Of a DNA stretch of 8,551 nucleotides, positions 4,570 to 8,551 are shown piece by piece. The first letter of the stretch is position 1. Every line of letters starts with the position of its first letter. Source of the stretch: an uncultured Steroidobacteraceae bacterium (lineage in GTDB: Bacteria; Pseudomonadota; Gammaproteobacteria; Steroidobacterales; Steroidobacteraceae); assembly GCA_955652795.1 (NCBI GenBank), contig CATPBQ010000189.1, positions 1 through 8,551 on the forward strand, in the 5' to 3' direction. Below the pieces are notes generated by a model. The model saw only the letters and a list, made by a program, of their open reading frames with translations. It was not told where the DNA came from and ran no database searches. Both the position numbers and the translations under genes were made by a program.

Positions 4570-5603
4570 GTCGTCTCGCGCAAGCCAACCTCGGGGGCGC
4601 CCGGCGCCGGTTGCGCTGCGCCGCCGGGGCCGAGCTGCGCCAGGATGCGCCGCTCGATCCACGTCGGACCGGTGAGCTGCCGGAAAAATCCGCAGTGACC
4701 ACCGTACCGTGCAACGGTGATCGACAGGGCTTGCGGTCGCGCGAGGCGCGCCAGGCCGCCGAAGGGGATGATCGGGTCGTCGCGGGATATCAGGATGCTA
4801 GCCGGCACTTCGAGCCGCGCCAGGCGAGCGCCGGTGATGGCGTAACCGTTCAGATAGTCGTCCAGGGTTGGAAACTCGGTGTGGCTGCGCACCAGTTCCG
4901 CAGTCATGCGGCGCAGATCGCGCAGCCGCGCCAGGTCGCTGAAATCGTAGCTGTCGGGCCAGGCCGCCTGTTTCTTGCGCAGCGAGCGCAGCCACTTGCG
5001 CACGAAGTAGCGCTGGTAGCCCGGCAAGCCCCGCTGCAGCGCCGTGAGGGTCTCGTCGGGATCGAGTACCGGTGACACCGCAATCACCCGGGCGAGCTCG
5101 AGCCCGGCCTCACGCGCCTGCGCCGCCACGCGCAGCACGAAATTACCGCCGAGCGAGAAACCCACGAGCTGCAGCGCTGCGCCCGCGAAGCGCTGTTGCA
5201 GGGCGCGCACCGCGCCGATCACTTCCGGCAGGCGGCAGGAATGGAACAGCTCGCGATTGAGGTGATGCGTGTCGCCGTGATCGCGCAGGTTGAGCCGCAC
5301 CACCTCGAAGCCCTGCGCGAACAGCAGTTGCGCCAGCGACAGTACGTACAGCGATTCGGCGCTACCCTCCCAGCCGTGCAGCAGCACCACCGGATGGCCG
5401 CTGGCGTGCGCCGGACTCGACAGGAAGCCCTGCAGCCGCACGCCCGCGCCGCAATCGAGCAGCAGCTCGCGCTGCGCAGCCAGCAGCGGCGCGGCAGCGC
5501 GCAGGATGCGGCGGCGGCGCCAGGCGGTGCTCGCCAGCATGGACTGCAGGTGAGGGTTGCGTAACCAGCGTGGCGGCCGGAAGTCCTCGTCAACGGACTG
5601 CAC
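4566..5603 (-). CDS. yheT: YheT-family alpha/beta-fold hydrolase
   Basis: The 345-residue protein has the YheT/COG0429 signature FRPPRWLRNPHLQSML at residues 8-23. An oxyanion-side LLHGWEGS (74-81) and the nucleophile elbow GFSLGGN (Ser150) follow. The catalytic acid is in RDDPIIP (Asp275/276) and the histidine in GGHCGF (His303). The triad is complete, so it should be an active esterase-type hydrolase; the substrate is not defined for this family. The start is GTG: an in-frame TGA lies 6 codons upstream, and no other initiation codon precedes the conserved N terminus. No Shine-Dalgarno sequence is visible (the upstream bases are CCACCCCC). The start is 28 bp after the stop of the REC-OmpA gene, so translation by coupling is plausible. 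The C-terminal 20 residues (GPGGAAQPAPGAP...) look disordered. Confidence 0.9.
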   Translation of the reverse strand: MQSVDEDFRPPRWLRNPHLQSMLASTAWRRRRILRAAAPLLAAQRELLLDCGAGVRLQGFLSSPAHASGHPVVLLHGWEGSAESLYVLSLAQLLFAQGFEVVRLNLRDHGDTHHLNRELFHSCRLPEVIGAVRALQQRFAGAALQLVGFSLGGNFVLRVAAQAREAGLELARVIAVSPVLDPDETLTALQRGLPGYQRYFVRKWLRSLRKKQAAWPDSYDFSDLARLRDLRRMTAELVRSHTEFPTLDDYLNGYAITGARLARLEVPASILISRDDPIIPFGGLARLARPQALSITVARYGGHCGFFRQLTGPTWIERRILAQLGPGGAAQPAPGAPEVGLRETT

Positions 5604-5621
5604 GGGGGTGGATCGTGCAGC

Positions 5622-5641
5622 TCAGTGCACGTCAGTGCACG
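5622..5641. repeat. Perfect 10-bp tandem duplication across a stop codon
   Basis: TCAGTGCACG occurs twice back to back (5622-5631 and 5632-5641). On the minus strand each copy reads CGTGCACTGA. The upstream copy supplies the last codons and the TGA of the REC-OmpA gene; the second copy lies in the 28-bp spacer before the hydrolase gene. It is consistent with a recent slippage duplication. Each unit contains the palindrome GTGCAC. Confidence 0.8.
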
Positions 5642-6963
5642 CGGATTTCGACGCGGTTATTGGCACTGGCGGCGCGGTTCCAGTCGCCCGCGGTGAGCTC
5701 GCTGACCACCGGCGGATACGGCGCCAGCACGCTCCCGGCGTCGCCCCCGGCCACCTGCACCTGGAGTGCCCCGTGGGTGGAGCTGCGGATGTCGCCGATG
5801 AGGTTGGCGAGCGCGAGCGGCGTGCGCTGGGTGCTCGAGAGCGCATCGTCCGAAGGGTTACCGACCACGTCGCACTTGGAAAACGGCGTCTCCTCCGGCG
5901 CCAGGGAATACCCGTCCAGCGCGTTACCGACGAGGCAGAAGCGTCCCGCAAACGTCCTGATCTCCACGACGCCGGTCACCTTCTGCCGCGCCAGCCGGTA
6001 GAGGAGTTTGCCGATGAGCTCGAGTCGCGGGCCGCCGAGCGCGTCGGCCCCGTATGGCACCGGTAGCACCAACGGCTTGGTGTCGCTCGGGATGACCGTC
6101 CCGGGTGCGGGCGCGGAAGACTGCGGCGGGGAAGACTGCGCCGCTCCCGCAGGCGTCGCCTCCGCAGCACCGGCCGGCGCCACCGCCGCCGGCGCCTGCG
6201 TGTCCTGATGCTCCAATTGCGTCAGTTGGATCGTGAGAGCGTCGAGTGTTCTCACGGTGCGCCACCACAGCGCGGTGCTCACGAGTGCCATGGCGAGCGC
6301 CGCGCACGCGACCCACCACGCCCACGGTGCAGCGGCGGCGCGCGGCGGCGGCGCGCCCGCCTCGGGCAGTGGCGGCAGTGATTCGAGCAGCAGCGCGCGC
6401 ACCTCCCCGGTGATGCGATCGGTCTGGGTGTCGACGCCGGCAACGAGGGCGCGGCGCAGCTCCGCGAAATGCTCCCGCAGCGCGCTGTCGGTGAGCGGCT
6501 TGGACGGCACGGCGACGTCGGGCTCCCCCGGCACCCCTTCCATGCGCACGTTCAGCGGCGTGAAGGTCGACTGCTCCGAAGAGCGACGGTCGGGAACCAG
6601 GTGCAACTGGTACAGCACCTTGGAAACGTCGGTCGGCTTGATCTGCTTGGGCAGCACGCCCACCGCGCCGAGCGCGCGTGCCTGACCCAGATACAGCTCA
6701 CCCTCCTGGGAGGTGTACATCAATATCGGGATGGTGGCGGTGCGCGCGTCGTTCTTGATGGCCTGCACGGCCTGAAACCCGTCCATGCCCGGCATCAGGT
6801 GATCCATGAAGATCACGTCGGGCCGGTTGCTGCTCAAGTACTCGATTGCCGCCTCGGCGCTCTCCGCGCTGTCGACGTCGATGTCGTACTTCTCCAGGGC
6901 GCGGGCAAGAAACAGGCGCGCGGTCTTCGAGTCGTCCACGATCAACGCCCGTTTTGCGCCCAT
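5632..6963 (-). CDS. Receiver (REC) - transmembrane - OmpA-like domain fusion protein
   Basis: The protein has 443 residues. Residues 1-122 are a complete response-regulator receiver: acidic pair Asp10/Asp11, phosphoacceptor Asp54 in FMDHLMPGMDG, Thr84, and Lys106 in LPKQ. A linker (about 125-212) is followed by one transmembrane helix at about 213-234 (WAWWVACAALAMALVSTALWW) and a proline/alanine-rich spacer (about 255-290). A divergent OmpA-like C-terminal domain (about 297-443) ends NNRVEIRVH. Asp365 and Arg380 are 15 residues apart in a D..GN...LS..R pattern, matching the spacing of the diaminopimelate-binding Asp and Arg of OmpA-family domains. Cys343 and Cys364 bracket an insertion just before that Asp and could form a periplasmic disulfide. 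The ATG at 6963 has GGGAGCGGAGC upstream. A weak -10 (TACACT, 7004-6999) lies in the 94-bp gap behind the glycosyltransferase gene. The REC call is certain; the OmpA call is moderately sure. Confidence 0.82.
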   Translation of the reverse strand: MGAKRALIVDDSKTARLFLARALEKYDIDVDSAESAEAAIEYLSSNRPDVIFMDHLMPGMDGFQAVQAIKNDARTATIPILMYTSQEGELYLGQARALGAVGVLPKQIKPTDVSKVLYQLHLVPDRRSSEQSTFTPLNVRMEGVPGEPDVAVPSKPLTDSALREHFAELRRALVAGVDTQTDRITGEVRALLLESLPPLPEAGAPPPRAAAAPWAWWVACAALAMALVSTALWWRTVRTLDALTIQLTQLEHQDTQAPAAVAPAGAAEATPAGAAQSSPPQSSAPAPGTVIPSDTKPLVLPVPYGADALGGPRLELIGKLLYRLARQKVTGVVEIRTFAGRFCLVGNALDGYSLAPEETPFSKCDVVGNPSDDALSSTQRTPLALANLIGDIRSSTHGALQVQVAGGDAGSVLAPYPPVVSELTAGDWNRAASANNRVEIRVH

Positions 6964-7057
6964 GCTCCGCTCCCAGCGCCGCGCCCGGCATCTCCGAAAG
7001 TGTAGCTCAGAACCCCCCGCGTTCCACTGGTGTCGCGGAGCGAAGACGACTGTGGGA

Positions 7058-8260
7058 TCAGATGAGGACTTGCGGGATCACGCCGGGACGCGCGGTACGC
7101 GGCGCAGCGCGCAGCTCGCCGTAGAGTTCGGCCAGGCGCCGGGCCATCGCGGCCGATGACCAGTTACGCGCGTAGGCGCGGCCGCGCGCCGCGAGCTCCG
7201 CGCGCAGTCCCGCGTCGCTGAGCACGCGCACCACTGCTGCGGCGAATGCGTGCTGTTGCTCCGGCACGATCAGCGCACCGCAGCCGGGCAGCAGGATCGA
7301 ACGCGTGCCGAGCTGCGCGGTCGAGACCACCGGTGCCCCCTGGGCCATGGCCTCGAGCAGCACCAGCCCCTGAGTCTCGGTGCGCGATGCAAACACGAAC
7401 ACATCCGCCGCCGCGTAACAATCGAGCAGCGCCGAATCGCGCTCCAGGTACCCGGCAAAGTGCACCCGGGCGTCGAGCCCGAGATGCGCCACCTGTTGCC
7501 GCAGCGGTTCGCGCGCCGGACCTTCACCGGCGATCACCAGCAGCGCCTCGGGCACGCAGGTGAGCACCTCGCGGAAGACCTGCACCAGGAAGCCGATGTT
7601 CTTCTCGTGCGCGACCCGCCCGATGTAGGTGACCAGCGGGCGTTGCGCGTCGATGCCGGCGCGGGCGCGAAACGCGCGACCGTCGCCGGCGCGGAAGCGA
7701 TCCGCCGCGAGCCCGGTCGGCAGTACGTGGATGGGAGTGGTGACTCCGTAGCCGGTCAACACTTCGCGCATCGGCTCGGAGGGCGCGATCAGGGCCTGCA
7801 CGGCCGCGCACTGTGAGCGCGTGAAGCTGCGCGCCAGGTGCCTGCTCAGGCGTCGCGGCAGCACCGGCAGGTAGTGATGCAGGTACTCTTCGAAAAACGT
7901 GTGATAGGTCGCGATGCACGCAATGTGGGCGCGCCGCGCAAAGCGCACCCCGGCGTAGTGCGCGACGAAGGGCGTGTGGATGTGCACCAGATCGAACTCG
8001 CTCCCCGGCAGGGCATCGAGCACACGCGTCAGGGCGCGCCAGCGCATGCGGCGGTCTTCCGGATCACGCGGCACGCGTGCCGCCGGCACGCGCAGCACGC
8101 CTGGCTCCTCGGGCGCGGCCTCGGGCGCTGAGTCGTAGCGCGGCGCCACCAGATGCGTGTCCACGCCGTGGTGGGCGAGGTCCTGACGAAACGTGCGGAT
8201 GGAAGTGGAGACGCCGTTGACGCGTGGAAAGTAGACGTCGGAGATGAACAGCACGCGCAC
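7058..8260 (-). CDS. GT4-family glycosyltransferase (GT-B fold)
   Basis: The 400-residue protein has the GT-B N-terminal start MRVLFISDVYFPRVNGVSTSI, with the glycine-rich N15-G16-V17 acceptor loop. A conserved LVHIHTPF is at about 91-98. The GRVAHEKN donor-phosphate motif has Arg215 and Lys220, and GEGP is at 245-248. The retaining-GT4 EX7E motif is present as Glu295 and Glu303 (ETQGLVLLE). It should transfer a sugar from a nucleotide-sugar (UDP-glucose or GDP-mannose type) to a lipid or glycan acceptor at the inner face of the membrane. The exact sugar cannot be read. The start is GTG at 8260: a TAG stop lies two codons upstream and the only alternative is a GTG two codons in. No clear ribosome-binding site is seen. 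It follows the PAP2 gene by 33 bp, so the two are probably co-transcribed. Confidence 0.92.
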   Translation of the reverse strand: MRVLFISDVYFPRVNGVSTSIRTFRQDLAHHGVDTHLVAPRYDSAPEAAPEEPGVLRVPAARVPRDPEDRRMRWRALTRVLDALPGSEFDLVHIHTPFVAHYAGVRFARRAHIACIATYHTFFEEYLHHYLPVLPRRLSRHLARSFTRSQCAAVQALIAPSEPMREVLTGYGVTTPIHVLPTGLAADRFRAGDGRAFRARAGIDAQRPLVTYIGRVAHEKNIGFLVQVFREVLTCVPEALLVIAGEGPAREPLRQQVAHLGLDARVHFAGYLERDSALLDCYAAADVFVFASRTETQGLVLLEAMAQGAPVVSTAQLGTRSILLPGCGALIVPEQQHAFAAAVVRVLSDAGLRAELAARGRAYARNWSSAAMARRLAELYGELRAAPRTARPGVIPQVLI

Positions 8261-8293
8261 GCGCTAGCAGCCGCAATTCCGCACCACGCCAGT

Positions 8294-8551
8294 TTACCCG
8301 ACGGACATGGCCAGCTGCGCCAGCGCGGCGCCGATCCCCGCCCCGGCGAGCACATCCGAGGGGTAGTGCAGGCCCAGAACCACGCGCGAGCCGCCGATCA
8401 GTGCCGCCAGCGGCAGCAGCACCCAGCCGAGCTCGGGAAAGTGCCAACTCGCCTGCCACGCGAACGACACGGCGTGCAGGGTATGACCGGAGGGGAAGCT
8501 GTAGCGATCGAGCGGCGCCGCCGCCGGATCGATCGCCGTATGAGTGATGAA
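8294..8551 (-). CDS. PAP2-superfamily phosphatase, C-terminal part
   Basis: The frame is open from the right window edge to TAA at 8296-8294, giving 85 residues with no start in the window. It shows PAP2 motif C2 as FPSGHT and motif C3 as SRVVLGLHYPSDVLAG, including the catalytic His and Asp of the HyPsD segment. Hydrophobic helices run between and after them (WVLLPLAALIGG and AGAGIGAALAQLAM). Motif C1 (KxxxxxxRP) would lie outside the window. PAP2 membrane enzymes remove phosphate from lipid phosphates such as phosphatidic acid, phosphatidylglycerol phosphate or undecaprenyl pyrophosphate; which of these is unknown here. The 33-bp gap to the GT4 gene points to a shared lipid or glycan pathway. 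Confidence 0.9.
   Translation of the reverse strand, partial: FITHTAIDPAAAPLDRYSFPSGHTLHAVSFAWQASWHFPELGWVLLPLAALIGGSRVVLGLHYPSDVLAGAGIGAALAQLAMSVG

Noticed and set aside
3313..4662. Long minus-strand frame (449 codons) extending the SPOR lipoprotein upstream
   Set aside because: The lipoprotein signal peptide and lipobox fix the start at 4098 (or 4107). The extension is antisense to the bactofilin gene.
7021..7057. Terminator after the glycosyltransferase gene
   Set aside because: Only a 5-bp CCGCG/CGCGG pairing with a 12-base loop and no T-tract is visible, so read-through into the REC-OmpA gene is likely.
1..8551. CRISPR array, tRNA/rRNA genes, insertion sequence or integrase
   Set aside because: No regularly spaced repeats, no cloverleaf with T-loop GGTTCGA-type core, no rRNA signature and no transposase or integrase motifs were seen on either strand.

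Overview
The window is about 8.5 kb of very GC-rich DNA with eight complete protein genes and one partial gene at each edge. The gene content is CbpA/CbpM co-chaperone and modulator, a GcvA-like LysR regulator, a YheT-family hydrolase, a SPOR lipoprotein with an outer-membrane-type lipobox, and a bactofilin. This suggests a high-GC Gram-negative proteobacterium, most likely gamma- or possibly betaproteobacterial. That placement is inferred from gene families, not from a phylogenetic marker. No tRNA, rRNA, CRISPR array, transposase or integrase gene was seen, and the region reads as ordinary chromosome.

Layout, left to right. (1) 1-501 (+) is the 3' part of a DUF924 gene. It ends tail-to-tail, with a 7-bp overlap, against cbpM. 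(2) 495-1823 (-) is a tight cbpA-cbpM operon (J-domain co-chaperone and its MerR-like inhibitor). A 202-bp divergent control region separates it from a LysR regulator (2026-2916, +). (3) 2917-3312 holds no convincing protein gene but is full of inverted repeats. They include a long 16-bp stem at 2991-3052 and a strong minus-strand intrinsic terminator at 3064-3106, preceded on the minus strand by two hairpins with C-containing loops. This is the best place in the window for an undescribed RNA. (4) 3313-4098 (-) is a SPOR-domain lipoprotein, transcribed divergently from a bactofilin (4162-4569, +). (5) 4566-8551 is a run of minus-strand genes, listed here in transcription order: a PAP2-type phosphatase (partial), a GT4 glycosyltransferase, an unusual fusion of a response-regulator receiver to a transmembrane helix and a divergent OmpA-like domain, and a YheT-like alpha/beta hydrolase whose stop codon shares a CTAG with the bactofilin stop.

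How the genes fit together. Left of 2.9 kb the theme is protein-folding stress and its control. Right of 3.3 kb it is the cell envelope: two potential peptidoglycan-binding proteins (SPOR and OmpA-like), a bactofilin scaffold, and a lipid or polysaccharide glycosyltransferase next to a lipid-phosphate phosphatase. The most unusual protein is the REC-TM-OmpA fusion, whose layout would put a phosphorylatable domain in the cytoplasm and a wall-binding domain in the periplasm on one chain. The functional links between these genes are inferences from order and domains.
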